From Bacteroidales bacterium (GTDB lineage Bacteria > Bacteroidota > Bacteroidia > Bacteroidales > UBA932): 64,000 bases of DNA. The DNA lies in assembly GCA_017935505.1 (NCBI GenBank), contig JAGBHM010000026.1, forward strand, positions 124,001 through 188,000, written 5' to 3'. How positions within the stretch are numbered: position 1 is the stretch's first letter; every line of letters begins with the position of its first letter. A model generated the notes under the pieces. It was not told where the DNA came from. It saw only the letters and a list, made by a program, of their open reading frames with translations, and ran no database searches. Below are positions 43,923 through 53,372 of the stretch, one piece after another. The position numbers and the translations under genes are program-made.

Positions 43923-46199
43923 TTACTCAGCTTTAGGCTGGTCGTTCTGAGGTTTGCGCTGCTCTCTGTCACCTCTTTCATTTCTGTCGCCTCTTGGTTT
44001 CTGACCGTTGAACGGTTTCTTATGTCCTCCGTTGTCAGGACGAGGTCTGCGTACAGGCTCAACATAACCCTCAGGTTTCTCAATAAGGGCTTTGCGTGAG
44101 AGTCTCATCTTTCCGGTTTTGCTGTCGATCTCCAACAGTTTTACCTCAACTTCATCACCAACATTGAGAACATCCTCAACCTTCTCAACCTTCTTCCAAT
44201 CTATCTCAGAGATATGGAGAAGACCCTCTTTGCCAGGAAGTATCTGGACAAATGCACCGAACTCAAGGATTGACACAACTTTTCCTTTGTAGGTCTCACC
44301 AACTTCAGGAACGGTAACAATACCTTTGATCCAGTTGAGTGCAGCATCCATACCCTCTTTGTTTTCACCGAAGATATCAACAACACCAACAGTGTCATTG
44401 TTCTCATTCTGCTGCTCAGTAATGGTAATGGTTGTACCGGTGGTCTTCTGGATATTTTGGATAACCTCTCCACCTTTTCCGATAATTGCTCCGATGAACT
44501 CACCTGGAACAGTAAGCTGTACAATTCTTGGAGCATGAGGTTTGAGATCTTCACGTGGCTCGCTGATGCATTTCATCATCTCGCCCATGATATGCATTCT
44601 GCCCTGGCGTGCCTGCTCAAGAGCCTGCTCAAGAACCTGGTATGAAAGGCCGTCAACTTTGATATCCATCTGGGTCGCTGTGATACCGTCTTTTGTACCG
44701 GTAACTTTGAAGTCCATATCACCCAAGTGGTCCTCATCTCCAAGGATATCTGAAAGGATTGCATATTTGCCTGTCTTTGAATCTGAGATAAGACCCATTG
44801 CAATACCTGATACCGGTTTCTTCAATTTGATTCCGGAATCCATAAGTGCCAATGTACCGGCACATACAGTTGCCATAGATGACGAACCGTTAGACTCGAG
44901 AATATCTGAAACTACGCGTACTGCATAAGGATTCTCTTCACCTGTAGGAACCATTGGTTTGAGTGCTCTCCAAGCCAAGTTTCCGTGACCTATCTCGCGG
45001 CGGCCGATACCTCTCTGAGCTTTGGCCTCACCTGTTGAGAATGGAGGGAAGTTATAGTGGAGAACAAATGGCTCTGTCTTCTGTACAAGAACCTCATCTG
45101 TCTCTTTCATATCAAGTTTGGTTCCCAGAGTAACAGTTGTAAGTGACTGTGTTTCACCACGTGTGAATATTGCAGAACCGTGTGCGCATGGGAGGTAGTC
45201 AACCTCACACCAGATAGGACGGATCTGTGTAGTTGTTCTTCCGTCGAGTCTTACGCCTTCGTCGAGGATCATGTTTCTCATAGCCTCTTTCTCCACACCG
45301 TGGAAATATCTTGCTACAAGAGCTGCCTTCTCCTCTCTCTCCTCCTCTGGAAGTGTTGCAAGGAACTCCTCTTCCAAAGCTGCAAATGCATCACCTCTCT
45401 CATGTTTTGCTGTACCGCTCTTTGCAATTGCATAACATTTGTCGTAGCAGTAATTGTGGCATGCCTCTTTCAGCTCCTCATCGTTTTTCTCGTGGCAATA
45501 TGCTCTCTTCTCTGTTTTTCCTACCTCAGCCATGAGCTCCAACTGTGCCTGACACTGTGCCTTGATTGCCTCGTGTGCGAATTTGATAGCCTCAAGCATT
45601 ACAGACTCGCTTACCTCTTTCATCTCACCCTCAACCATCATGATGTTGTCGATAGTTGCTGCAACCATGATATCGAGGTCTGCCTTCTCAAGCTCTGAGA
45701 ATGTAGGGTTTATACAGAATTCACCATTTATTCTGGCAACCCTCACTTCTGAAATCGGGCCACCGAATGGAATATCACTTACTGCCAATGCTGCTGATGC
45801 TGCCAAACCTGCCAATGCATCAGGCATAATATCTTTGTCGGCAGAAATAAGGTTAACTGTTACGAAAACTTCTGCATGGAAATCGTCCGGGAAGAGAGGT
45901 CTGAGTGCTCTGTCAATCAAACGGGCCACAAGAATTTCAGCATCAGTTGCTCTACCCTCCCTCTTCATGAATCCGCCTGGGAAACGTCCTGCAGAGGCAA
46001 ATTTCTCTTTGTAATCTACCTGAAGCGGCATGAAGTCAACATCCTCTTTTGCATCTTTTGCACAGGTAACAGTTGCAAGCAACATGGTGTTACCCATTTT
46101 CAAAACAACCGATCCGTCTGCCTGTTTGGCCAATTTGCCGGTTTCAATTTCAATTGTTCTTCCATCGTGTAGCTGGATGGATTTCTTTACTATATTCAT
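43923..46199 (-). CDS. pnp: Polynucleotide phosphorylase
   Basis: A 758-residue exoribonuclease that degrades RNA 3' to 5' with phosphate. Two RNase PH domains flank a helical domain ([13 protein letters not shown] in the first; [23 protein letters not shown] and [10 protein letters not shown] in the second). A KH domain ([26 protein letters not shown]) and an S1 domain ([30 protein letters not shown]) follow. The last 40 or so residues are a disordered-looking tail rich in Arg, Gly, Lys and Pro. The gene has a good promoter at 46319-46349 and a leader of about 110 bases with hairpins. Confidence 0.98.
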   Translation of the reverse strand: MNIVKKSIQLHDGRTIEIETGKLAKQADGSVVLKMGNTMLLATVTCAKDAKEDVDFMPLQVDYKEKFASAGRFPGGFMKREGRATDAEILVARLIDRALRPLFPDDFHAEVFVTVNLISADKDIMPDALAGLAASAALAVSDIPFGGPISEVRVARINGEFCINPTFSELEKADLDIMVAATIDNIMMVEGEMKEVSESVMLEAIKFAHEAIKAQCQAQLELMAEVGKTEKRAYCHEKNDEELKEACHNYCYDKCYAIAKSGTAKHERGDAFAALEEEFLATLPEEEREEKAALVARYFHGVEKEAMRNMILDEGVRLDGRTTTQIRPIWCEVDYLPCAHGSAIFTRGETQSLTTVTLGTKLDMKETDEVLVQKTEPFVLHYNFPPFSTGEAKAQRGIGRREIGHGNLAWRALKPMVPTGEENPYAVRVVSDILESNGSSSMATVCAGTLALMDSGIKLKKPVSGIAMGLISDSKTGKYAILSDILGDEDHLGDMDFKVTGTKDGITATQMDIKVDGLSYQVLEQALEQARQGRMHIMGEMMKCISEPREDLKPHAPRIVQLTVPGEFIGAIIGKGGEVIQNIQKTTGTTITITEQQNENNDTVGVVDIFGENKEGMDAALNWIKGIVTVPEVGETYKGKVVSILEFGAFVQILPGKEGLLHISEIDWKKVEKVEDVLNVGDEVEVKLLEIDSKTGKMRLSRKALIEKPEGYVEPVRRPRPDNGGHKKPFNGQKPRGDRNERGDREQRKPQNDQPKAE

Positions 46200-46220
46200 T
46201 CTTTAAAGTTTGCAGCCCGC

Positions 46221-46289
46221 CTCCCCCTATGGGAGTTTTAATTAACTCTAACATCGCCTTTGCCTGCCGCGAGCTGCCTTTGTTGGCAG
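46221..46289 (-). promoter_or_regulatory. Hairpins in the pnp leader
   Basis: On the minus strand the pnp 5' untranslated region holds CTGCC-AACAAA-GGCAG (46289-46274) and a second stem, CTCCC paired with GGGAG (46235-46221), about 22 bases before the ATG. In E. coli PNPase controls its own mRNA through leader hairpins; the same here would be inference. Confidence 0.4.
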
Positions 46290-46318
46290 ACAAGGCACAT
46301 TTATTCATTATAAAGCTA

Positions 46319-46349
46319 CAAAAGTATAGAAACTTATGTGAAAATCAAA
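46319..46349 (-). promoter_or_regulatory. Promoter for pnp
   Basis: On the minus strand TTTG (46349-46346), a 19-base spacer and TACTTTTG (46326-46319) match the Bacteroidota consensus exactly. Transcription should begin near 46312, giving a leader of about 110 bases. Confidence 0.75.
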
Positions 46350-46410
46350 ATATTGTAAAATAAACTGTATGCCGAGGCGCAGCGTGATTGTAAGCGAAGC
46401 TTAAAATAAT

Positions 46411-46438
46411 AAGAGGCAACCGTTGCCGATTGCCTCTT
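46411..46438. terminator. Terminator after rpsO
   Basis: AAGAGGCAA pairs with TTGCCTCTT around a 10-base loop, 20 bases past the rpsO stop on the minus strand, followed by an AT-rich stretch. It lacks a long uninterrupted T run. Confidence 0.65.
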
Positions 46439-46457
46439 TCTCTTTTCCTTTACTGTA

Positions 46458-46733
46458 TTATTTACGAAGGTTAAGGGCCTTCACAATATTTCTGTATCTC
46501 TCAATGTCACGAGCTTTCAAGTAATCCAAAAGACGACGTCTTTTACCAACAAGTCTCAACAACGATCTCTGTGTGTTGTAATCTTTCTTGTTGTTTTTCA
46601 AGTGAGCTGTAAGGTGAGCGATACGGTAGGAAAATAAAGCAACTTGACTCTCTGCTGAGCCGGTGTCTGTATTAGACTTTCCGTATTGACCGAAAATCTC
46701 TTGCTTTTTGTCAGGTGATAAATACTCTGCCAT
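46458..46733 (-). CDS. rpsO: 30S ribosomal protein S15
   Basis: A 91-residue 16S rRNA-binding protein. YLSPDKKQEIFGQYGKSNTDTGSAESQVALFSYRIAHLTAHLKNNKKDY is the highly conserved core, followed by RSLLRLVGKRRRLLDYLK. The start at 46733 (MAEYLSP) fits the family length; an upstream in-frame ATG at 46787 would lie at or before the predicted transcription start. As in E. coli, it sits next to pnp and on the same strand, but here each gene has its own promoter and terminator. Confidence 0.97.
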   Translation of the reverse strand: MAEYLSPDKKQEIFGQYGKSNTDTGSAESQVALFSYRIAHLTAHLKNNKKDYNTQRSLLRLVGKRRRLLDYLKARDIERYRNIVKALNLRK

Positions 46734-46784
46734 TTTGCTAAGATTTAAATGTTTATAAAATTCTTTCTCCCAAAATTGGGACTG

Positions 46785-46815
46785 CAAAGGTAATTAAAAA
46801 AAATAAACTGACAAG
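46785..46815 (-). promoter_or_regulatory. Promoter for rpsO
   Basis: On the minus strand CTTG (46815-46812, one mismatch to TTTG), a 19-base spacer and TACCTTTG (46792-46785) fit the consensus. The transcript would begin near 46778 and open with a small CCC/GGG hairpin (46780-46769). Confidence 0.65.
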
Positions 46816-46836
46816 AAATATTGCATTTATATTGTT

Positions 46837-46844
46837 TACTTTTG
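46837..46844 (+). promoter_or_regulatory. -7 promoter element for the YgjP-like peptidase gene
   Basis: TACTTTTG matches TAnnTTTG 28 bases before the ATG at 46872. Transcription should start near 46851, which rules out a longer ORF start at 46821. No clear TTTG box is seen at the right distance. Confidence 0.5.
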
Positions 46845-46871
46845 CAATGTTTCAATAACAAATGCCGCCTG

Positions 46872-47498
46872 ATGCAGAAAATAATCGCTCATCTTCAGAT
46901 AGGAGATATATTATATGTGAAGCGTATAGGGAGTAGAAGCATACGAGTTTCGGTCTCTGCCCGCAAAGGGGTGAGGGTATCGTTGCCCTTCTGGGTAACT
47001 TACGGCAAAGCCCAACAGTTTGTGGAGACAAACTTGGACAAGATACTCCGGGTGCTGGAGAGACAGATGCAGTCCGGTGCCGCCCAAAAGGGGCTCTATT
47101 CTGCAGAGGAGCTGTTGGATATACGGCGTAGGGCAAAAGAGTATCTTCCAGCAAGGCTTGCATATTGGGCGGGTATATTGAATGAAAAGATCTCCTCTTC
47201 TGCCTCAGGCAGTGCCTCTTCAGACAGACCCTTTGATTACAGCAGAGTCTTTATCAAAAATAATCGTACAAATTGGGGAAGCTGTTCTGCAAAGAGGAAT
47301 ATCAACCTCAATATGCATCTTGTGGATCTGCCAGGAGAGTTAAGCGATTTTGTGATTATCCATGAACTCTGCCATCTTGTGCACCGGAATCATGGAAAAG
47401 AGTTCCACAAACTCGTGAACTCCTTTTGCGGTGGGAGGGAAAAGGAGCTCTCTGCATCATTGCGCAAATATTCACATCTGCTTCAGAGAATTCCATAA
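46872..47498 (+). CDS. YgjP-like (DUF45) zinc metallopeptidase
   Basis: A 208-residue protein with the zinc motif VIIHELCHLVHRNHGKEFHKLV (HExxH plus a downstream histidine) near residue 170 and the preceding family block NRTNWGSCSAKRNINLNMHLV. This is the M48-like YgjP/DUF45 group related to SprT proteins; substrates are unknown. The start at 46872 (MQKIIAHLQ) is chosen because the promoter element lies downstream of the first in-frame ATG at 46821. Confidence 0.87.
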   Translation: MQKIIAHLQIGDILYVKRIGSRSIRVSVSARKGVRVSLPFWVTYGKAQQFVETNLDKILRVLERQMQSGAAQKGLYSAEELLDIRRRAKEYLPARLAYWAGILNEKISSSASGSASSDRPFDYSRVFIKNNRTNWGSCSAKRNINLNMHLVDLPGELSDFVIIHELCHLVHRNHGKEFHKLVNSFCGGREKELSASLRKYSHLLQRIP

Positions 47499-47513
47499 CC
47501 GATATAAAGAAGA

Positions 47514-47534
47514 CAGGCCCTGATGATGGGCCTG
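47514..47534. terminator. Terminator between convergent genes
   Basis: CAGGCCC pairs with GGGCCTG around a 7-base loop. T tracts on either side are short, so efficiency is uncertain. It lies between the YgjP-like gene and the 90-residue unknown gene. Confidence 0.6.
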
Positions 47535-47563
47535 CCTTGTATAATAGATGTTTCGGTCAATCT

Positions 47564-47836
47564 TTATTTTGCAAGAGCGCTGATTCTTTTGAACAATGCG
47601 TCAACCTCTGCAAGCAACTTCTCATTTACCTGTTTGAAGTGTTTTTTAGTCTCCTCTTTAGGATAGTGGTTAATCTGGTCAAACAGATTGTCACCGAGCG
47701 CAACAGCATCTGTGATAATTTGTTTGGCTTCATCCTGTTTTGCTTCATTGTTGAGATACATGAATACCCAACAATCAGAAATCACCTCGTTGATAAGGTA
47801 AATAACATCTTTTTTAATAACTCTTAAATTAGCCAT
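47564..47836 (-). CDS. Small helical protein of unknown function
   Basis: A 90-residue protein, MANLRVIKKDVIYLINEV onward, predicted to be almost wholly helical, with many Asp, Glu and Lys residues and no signal peptide, membrane segment or known motif. One cysteine sits in the first helix (ISDCWVF). It lies 26 bases after the dipeptide epimerase gene on the same strand and ends the operon. I do not recognise a family with certainty, although similar short proteins seem common in Bacteroidales. Base composition and codon use match the neighbours, so it looks like a real gene. Confidence 0.8.
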   Translation of the reverse strand: MANLRVIKKDVIYLINEVISDCWVFMYLNNEAKQDEAKQIITDAVALGDNLFDQINHYPKEETKKHFKQVNEKLLAEVDALFKRISALAK

Positions 47837-47862
47837 ATTTATAAGATTATATAGGTTTCAAA

Positions 47863-49005
47863 TTAGATTTTTTCAATACCGATACCAGGTTTGTCGTTCA
47901 ATGTGATCTTGCCGTCCACAATCTTCATTCCGCTGTAGCAGTCATTTGTGATGAGCAGGTTGCCGTCGAGGTCTGCCCACTCCATCTTAGGAGCCAACTG
48001 TGCAGCTGCAGAGATTGCGCAAGATGTCTCAGTCATACAGCCTATCATCAGTTTCATGTTGAGAGCCTCTGCCAATGACACCATCTCACGAGCCTCTCTC
48101 ATACCTGTACATTTCATCAATTTGATGTTGATACCAGTGTATGCACCTTTGAGTTTCTGGATATCAGTAAGTCTCTGGCAAGCCTCATCTGCATAGATAG
48201 GAAGCGGACTGTTCTCTGTAAGCCATGCAGTCTCATCCAAAAGGTATTTCGACATAGGCTGCTCAATCATCTTCACGTTGCGCTCGTTCAACCAATGGAT
48301 CATGTCAAGGGCATAGTGTTTGTCTTTCCAACCCTGGTTTGCATCAACGCAGATCATAGTATCTGTCACAGAGCGGATGGTGTTTATCATCATCTTGTCG
48401 GTAGCCTCATCTCTACCGAGTTTTACTTTGATCACTTTGTATGGAGATGCCTCTCTTGTCTTCTCTTTTACAACCTCTTCGGTATCAAGACCTACAGTGA
48501 AAGAGGTATTTGGACATACGGTAGGGTCGAATCCCCAGATCTTCCACCAAGGCTGTCCAATCAATTTACCAACTAGATCATGAAGGGCAATATCCACAGC
48601 AGCTTTTGCAGCAGTGTTGTTGATTGCAATGCTGTCTACATATTTCATGATATCGTCGATAAGGAAAGGAGAACTGAATTTGCTCAGGTCAACTTTCTTT
48701 AGGAACTCGATAACTGAAGCCTGGGTCTCTCCCAAATAAGGTGGCATTGCAGCCTCTCCGTATCCTGTAACTCCATCGTAAGTGATTTGGGTAAGAACAA
48801 TAGGAGTGGTGGTTCTTACAGATGTAGCAATGGCAAAAGCATGCTTCATCTGAGCATTGTAAGGGACGAATGAAAGCTCAAGTTTCTTGCTTCCGCCCGA
48901 TTTCTTAACACCTTTCTGGGCAAAAATTGTTGCAGGGTTGAACAGTGCAGCCGCAGCTGTGAGCATACCTGCTGATTTTAGGAAATTACGTCTGTTGGTT
49001 ATCAT
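47863..49005 (-). CDS. Dipeptide epimerase (L-Ala-D/L-Glu type) with a Tat signal
   Basis: A 380-residue enolase-superfamily enzyme. The N-terminus NRRNFLKSAGMLTAAAALF is a twin-arginine signal (R5, R6), so it should be exported folded. The barrel carries KVIKVKLG (the KxK catalytic base), the metal ligands in ICVDANQGW, MIEQPM and YADEAC, and GINIKLMKC with the second catalytic lysine. This pattern is that of L-Ala-D/L-Glu epimerases that process muropeptide fragments. It lies 22 bases after the NlpC/P60 gene, the same partnership as YkfB and YkfC in B. subtilis. Confidence 0.92.
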   Translation of the reverse strand: MITNRRNFLKSAGMLTAAAALFNPATIFAQKGVKKSGGSKKLELSFVPYNAQMKHAFAIATSVRTTTPIVLTQITYDGVTGYGEAAMPPYLGETQASVIEFLKKVDLSKFSSPFLIDDIMKYVDSIAINNTAAKAAVDIALHDLVGKLIGQPWWKIWGFDPTVCPNTSFTVGLDTEEVVKEKTREASPYKVIKVKLGRDEATDKMMINTIRSVTDTMICVDANQGWKDKHYALDMIHWLNERNVKMIEQPMSKYLLDETAWLTENSPLPIYADEACQRLTDIQKLKGAYTGINIKLMKCTGMREAREMVSLAEALNMKLMIGCMTETSCAISAAAQLAPKMEWADLDGNLLITNDCYSGMKIVDGKITLNDKPGIGIEKI

Positions 49006-49027
49006 AATGGGTAAAATTTATTCGTTT

Positions 49028-50254
49028 TTAATTCTGTTTGTACATCGACGGAATGCTCCAGATATCCTTTCCTTTGTCAACATTACCCAAAATGCGTGAA
49101 GCTCTGATGAGTCTTGTTGAACCGCTGTAGTAGTTCTCGTCTGTAGGTATCAGTGAATTGATTCTCACTTTGGTTGCAGAGTGGATGAAAATACCCTCTC
49201 CAATGTAAATTCCCACATGTGTCACTCTCTCTTTCTTCTCAGGGGTAGCCTTTGAGCCGAAGAAGATCAAGTCGCCCTTCTTGAGGTTTGAAAGTGCCTC
49301 AACTGTGTAAGTGCTGTCGTTTACATATTTTGAGATGTCGATATTGTCTCCGGTATGGCACTGCTGTGAAGCATCTCTAGCAAGAATGATACCATTGAGG
49401 AAATATGTTGATTTGCAGAAACCGCTGCAGTCTACAGCCTTGATTGAAGTTCCTCCCCACATGTAAGGCACACCGATGAACTGTTTTGCAGTGGCGATGA
49501 TGTTGTCTGCGGTAGGGTTACGGCTGTCGAGCCATTTGTCGAAATTCTGAACATCTCTCTGAGGTATGAATCCAGTTCTGCCGTCTGCTATGGCCACTTT
49601 TCTCCAATAGATTCCGGCATCCCCCAAATCGAGAAGAATATTGCCCCAAACGGCGTCACTAACCATCTGGCTCTTATCACTCATGTCCTCATAAATGGTA
49701 GTGTATTTTGTTGTTACGATAACTTTTGGAGCCGCCATATATTTGTTGTACTCCTCCTGGTTCATCTCCTGGATGCTTCCGGATGTAACCCATGAAATGT
49801 AGCCCTCAGGGGTGATGGCTCTTGTCCATCCTCCTTTTTTCTGGAGTAGCTTTACAGGGGTTCCCATCATTGCCTGGGTAGCGGACTCTGCGCTGTATTT
49901 GCCTGAAGTACGGAAGTTTACAACAGATTGGGTTGTTACACCATATATTTTGTCACCCAATTTTGCGCAAGGCAGCATGAAAAGGCTGTCCTGAGCTTTT
50001 ATATTATTTGTTTCCAATGCTTTAAGAAGTGAATCTTTTGCCTCCTTCTCTGTTGTAACACCTCTCAATACATAAGTGTTGCCCTCCTTTTCCAGAGTTG
50101 TTTCGAAGGTTTTTGAGCGTCCGTCGGGAGCAAAAGCGGTCTTGACACCTTTCTGGATATCATTGAATTTTTCGATAGTCGCATCTGATGACTGGTTGCA
50201 GCAGCTGCCAAAAATTACGGCCGAAATGGCTGTAAATAATAGTGCTTTTTTCAT
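49028..50254 (-). CDS. NlpC/P60 endopeptidase with two SH3-like domains
   Basis: A 408-residue exported protein, probably a lipoprotein (signal ending GSC, C18). Two bacterial SH3-like regions (about 105-165 and 175-245) precede an NlpC/P60 domain (about 255-395). Catalytic residues are the cysteine in KAVDCSGFCKS and the histidine in THVGIYIGEGIFIHSA. The layout is like YkfC-type gamma-D-glutamyl-L-diamino acid endopeptidases, which release L-Ala-D-Glu from free peptides. The epimerase next to it would then convert that product. Preceded by a promoter at 50285-50316. Confidence 0.92.
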   Translation of the reverse strand: MKKALLFTAISAVIFGSCCNQSSDATIEKFNDIQKGVKTAFAPDGRSKTFETTLEKEGNTYVLRGVTTEKEAKDSLLKALETNNIKAQDSLFMLPCAKLGDKIYGVTTQSVVNFRTSGKYSAESATQAMMGTPVKLLQKKGGWTRAITPEGYISWVTSGSIQEMNQEEYNKYMAAPKVIVTTKYTTIYEDMSDKSQMVSDAVWGNILLDLGDAGIYWRKVAIADGRTGFIPQRDVQNFDKWLDSRNPTADNIIATAKQFIGVPYMWGGTSIKAVDCSGFCKSTYFLNGIILARDASQQCHTGDNIDISKYVNDSTYTVEALSNLKKGDLIFFGSKATPEKKERVTHVGIYIGEGIFIHSATKVRINSLIPTDENYYSGSTRLIRASRILGNVDKGKDIWSIPSMYKQN

Positions 50255-50284
50255 TTAAAATAAGTTAGAATAGTGTTTGACAGG

Positions 50285-50316
50285 CAAAGATAGTCATCTG
50301 TTGCCACAATATCAAT
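50285..50316 (-). promoter_or_regulatory. Promoter for the NlpC/P60-epimerase operon
   Basis: On the minus strand ATTG (50316-50313, one mismatch), a 20-base spacer and TATCTTTG (50292-50285) fit the consensus, 31 bases before the ATG. Confidence 0.6.
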
Positions 50317-50338
50317 ATCTTCATATGGATTTTTATAG

Positions 50339-50346
50339 TATATTTG
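50339..50346 (+). promoter_or_regulatory. -7 element for the YhcH-family gene
   Basis: TATATTTG lies 13 bases before the ATG at 50360, giving a very short leader. No clear TTTG box is present at the right distance. Confidence 0.4.
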
Positions 50347-50359
50347 TCGTAAAAAAGTT

Positions 50360-50845
50360 ATGATTATAGATTCTGTCAAAAGTTTTGAAAAATATAAAAC
50401 CATGGTTCCCGGGTTTGACAAGGTATATGATTTCTTGCGTGGCAACAAACTTCAGGAGCTTGAGGAAGGCAAGCACGAGATTGATGGTAAAAATGTATAC
50501 TGTACAGTTTATAGCGGAGAGTTGAAAGATCTTGGTGAGGCTCCTCTGGAGGTGCATGATTCATATATAGATATACATGTTGTAATAGAGGGCGCCGAGA
50601 CAATAGGTATTAAGGATAGGGCTCTCTGTAATGACCAGGGACTCAATGTGAAATACAAGGAAGAGGAGGATCTGGCATACCTCAATGATGACCAGCCTGA
50701 GAACTATGTGAGCTTGGGAGAGAATAACCTTGCCATAATATTTCCGGCAGATGCACATGCCCCGCTTATGGGTGACGGAACAATAAAAAAGGCGGTTTTC
50801 AAAGTGATGGTGGAGCGTCCGAAAGAGAGCTTTCTTGAGAGATAA
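50360..50845 (+). CDS. YhcH/YjgK/YiaL family protein
   Basis: A 161-residue cupin-like protein. The family block EVHDSYIDIHVVIEGAETIGI and the C-terminal LAIIFPADAHAPLMGDG with metal-binding histidines are clear. Relatives act in sugar catabolism (for example sialic acid or sugar anomer handling) but most are uncharacterised. No sugar genes lie beside it here. The radical SAM gene follows after 23 bases. Confidence 0.88.
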   Translation: MIIDSVKSFEKYKTMVPGFDKVYDFLRGNKLQELEEGKHEIDGKNVYCTVYSGELKDLGEAPLEVHDSYIDIHVVIEGAETIGIKDRALCNDQGLNVKYKEEEDLAYLNDDQPENYVSLGENNLAIIFPADAHAPLMGDGTIKKAVFKVMVERPKESFLER

Positions 50846-50868
50846 TTGCTGCACGCGGACAAAAAGTT

Positions 50869-51795
50869 ATGGAGAAACGCTATAACTCATTTACCGGATA
50901 TTTCAGGGAGAAATATGGATGCCGGCTACAGAAGATAGTTATTGATGCCGGTTTCACTTGTCCAAACCGGGACGGAAGAGTTGGGACAGGCGGGTGTACC
51001 TATTGCAATAATGCTGCTTTCCATCCCAATTACAGTACTCCGGATAAGCCTGTCCTCCAGCAGATTGAGGAGGGAATAGAGTTTCATAAGGGGCGCTATA
51101 GGAACACTCATGACTATCTGGCCTATTTCCAGTCTTTTTCAAATACCTATGCGCCTCTGGAGGTGCTCAGGGAGTTTTATGGTCAGGCATTGGAGCATCC
51201 GTCGGTGAGGGGAATTGTTGTGGGAACCCGTCCGGATTGCATTGATGATGAGAAACTGGATTATTTCCAGGCCTTGTCAAAGGATAAAGTTGTGATAATT
51301 GAGTATGGAATAGAGAGCTGCTATGACAAGACTCTGCGGAGAATTAACCGCGGACATGATTTTGCAGCGGCTGTGAGGGCGGTTGAGGCAACTGCGGCGA
51401 GGGGTATTTTTCAGGGGGCGCACTTTATCATGGGATTGCCTGGAGAGAGCAGGGAGGAACTGATAGGAATGGCTCCGATAATAAATGAACTTCCTCTTAA
51501 TACGCTCAAATTCCATCAGTTGCAGATTATAAAGGGAACCGCCATGGAGAGAGAGTATGAGCGCGTGCCGGAAGATTTTATAAGTTTCACCCTCGACGGA
51601 TATGTGGATTTCTTTGTTGATTTCCTTGAGTATCTGAGGCCTGATCTCTATATAGAGCGGTTCGCAGGAGAGGTGCCTCCACGCTTTGTCAACCATACGC
51701 CCTGGGGGTTAATCAGAAATACAGAATTGCTCAGATTGTTGGACAAACGGCTACAGGAGAGGGATACATATCAGGGAAGACTCTATAAAAAATGA
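50869..51795 (+). CDS. Radical SAM protein of the TIGR01212 (YhcC-like) family
   Basis: A 308-residue protein. The cluster motif FTCPNRDGRVGTGGCTYCNNAAF holds the three cysteines that bind the 4Fe-4S centre. VIIEYGIESCYDKTLRRINRGHDF and GAHFIMGLPGES are conserved barrel segments. The family is widespread and its reaction unknown; tRNA or other RNA modification has been proposed for related groups. No partner is evident in the neighbourhood. Confidence 0.93.
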   Translation: MEKRYNSFTGYFREKYGCRLQKIVIDAGFTCPNRDGRVGTGGCTYCNNAAFHPNYSTPDKPVLQQIEEGIEFHKGRYRNTHDYLAYFQSFSNTYAPLEVLREFYGQALEHPSVRGIVVGTRPDCIDDEKLDYFQALSKDKVVIIEYGIESCYDKTLRRINRGHDFAAAVRAVEATAARGIFQGAHFIMGLPGESREELIGMAPIINELPLNTLKFHQLQIIKGTAMEREYERVPEDFISFTLDGYVDFFVDFLEYLRPDLYIERFAGEVPPRFVNHTPWGLIRNTELLRLLDKRLQERDTYQGRLYKK

Positions 51796-51885
51796 TGCAG
51801 ATGTATTATTTTTTTAAATAAATGTATCTAATTTCTGTCGGTTTGCTGATTTTTTAGTACCTTCGCCTTTTAAAAATACATAGAT

Positions 51886-53355
51886 ATGCAACTATTAGCT
51901 AACAGAATTATTCAGGAAGGGTTGACATTCGATGATGTATTGTTGATTCCTGCCCGTTCAGAAGTGCTTCCAAGAGAGGTAAATGTAAGCAGTCATTTCT
52001 CAAGAGATATTATTTTGCAGTCTCCGATTGTATCTGCAGCTATGGATACAGTAACAGAGGCCGAGTTGGCGATTGCAATAGCCCGTGCCGGTGGTATAGG
52101 TATTATACACAAGAATATGCCTATAGAGCGTCAGATGGAACATGTAAGGCGTGTAAAGAGGGCTGAGAATGGAATGATCTACGATCCTGTTACAATTAAA
52201 AGTGACGCAGTTGTTGCCGATGCCCTCAAACTTATGAGCATGAACCATATAGGTGGTATTCCTGTTGTGGATGACAAGAAAAAGCTGATAGGTATAGTTA
52301 CAAACAGGGATTTGCGCTTTGTGGACAATCTCAAGACTCCGATAAGCGAGGTTATGACCAAAGAGAATCTGATTACTACAACAAGCGGTACAGACCTTGC
52401 TCATGCAACAGATCTTCTGCAGAAATACAGAATTGAGAAGTTGCCTGTAGTTGATAAAGATGGAGCGCTTGTAGGACTCATAACCTATAAGGATATAACA
52501 AAAATCAAGGATAACCCTATTGCCAGCAAGGATTCAAAGGGCCGCCTTTTGGCTGCTGCCGCTGTTGGCGTGGGTGCAGACACTATAGCAAAGGTTGAAA
52601 AACTTGTTTCAGTAGATACTGATGCCGTTGTGGTTGATACTGCGCATGGACACTCTGTGTATGTATTGAAAGTGATCAAGGAGTTGAAGGCTGCATTCCC
52701 TCATCTTCAGGTTATTGCCGGAAATATTGCAACAGGTGAGGCTGCAAAGGCCCTTGCCGAGTGCGGCGTTGACGGTGTGAAAGTAGGTATAGGCCCCGGC
52801 TCAATCTGTACAACACGCGTTGTAGCGGGAGTGGGAGTGCCTCAGCTTACAGCTGTAATGCTCGCTGCAGATGCTCTCAAGGGTACTGGAATTCCAATTA
52901 TTGCAGATGGCGGTATCCGTTATTCTGGTGATATCGTAAAGGCTCTGGCTGCAGGTGCAAGCACAATTATGGCAGGTTCGCTCTTTGCAGGTGTTGAGGA
53001 GTCTCCAGGTGAAACAATCATTCTGAACGGAAGGAAATTCAAGTCTTACAGAGGTATGGGCTCATTGGAGGCTATGCAGCAAGGTTCAAAAGACAGGTAT
53101 TTCCAGGATATGGAAGAGGATATCAAGAAACTCGTTCCGGAAGGAATCGTTGCACAGGTGCCGTATAAAGGTACTTTAGCAGAGGTAATATATCAGCTGA
53201 TAGGTGGTTTGAGAGCCGGTATGGGTTATTGTGGTGCTCCTAATGTGGAGAAATTGCGTGAGGCCCAGTTTGTGAGAATTACAAATGCAGGTCTGCAGGA
53301 GAACCATCCTCATGATGTGACCATAACCCGTGAAGCTCCTAACTATAGCAGATAA
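51886..53355 (+). CDS. guaB: Inosine-5'-monophosphate dehydrogenase
   Basis: A 489-residue enzyme converting IMP to XMP, the committed step to guanine nucleotides. The barrel begins [17 protein letters not shown] and carries the active-site loop [18 protein letters not shown] with its catalytic cysteine near residue 306. Two CBS domains are inserted at about residues 95-205 ([20 protein letters not shown] and [20 protein letters not shown]). The genes downstream are for outer-membrane assembly, a mixed operon. Confidence 0.98.
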   Translation: MQLLANRIIQEGLTFDDVLLIPARSEVLPREVNVSSHFSRDIILQSPIVSAAMDTVTEAELAIAIARAGGIGIIHKNMPIERQMEHVRRVKRAENGMIYDPVTIKSDAVVADALKLMSMNHIGGIPVVDDKKKLIGIVTNRDLRFVDNLKTPISEVMTKENLITTTSGTDLAHATDLLQKYRIEKLPVVDKDGALVGLITYKDITKIKDNPIASKDSKGRLLAAAAVGVGADTIAKVEKLVSVDTDAVVVDTAHGHSVYVLKVIKELKAAFPHLQVIAGNIATGEAAKALAECGVDGVKVGIGPGSICTTRVVAGVGVPQLTAVMLAADALKGTGIPIIADGGIRYSGDIVKALAAGASTIMAGSLFAGVEESPGETIILNGRKFKSYRGMGSLEAMQQGSKDRYFQDMEEDIKKLVPEGIVAQVPYKGTLAEVIYQLIGGLRAGMGYCGAPNVEKLREAQFVRITNAGLQENHPHDVTITREAPNYSR

Positions 53356-53372
53356 TATCTGTATATAAACTG

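Noticed and set aside
45180..45698. A 172-codon open frame opposite pnp
   Set aside because: The translation is leucine- and cysteine-rich without motif, and pnp on the other strand is complete and conserved.
46734..46787. Extended start for rpsO at 46787
   Set aside because: It would lie at or upstream of the predicted transcription start, and S15 proteins begin at the MAEYLSP-type sequence.
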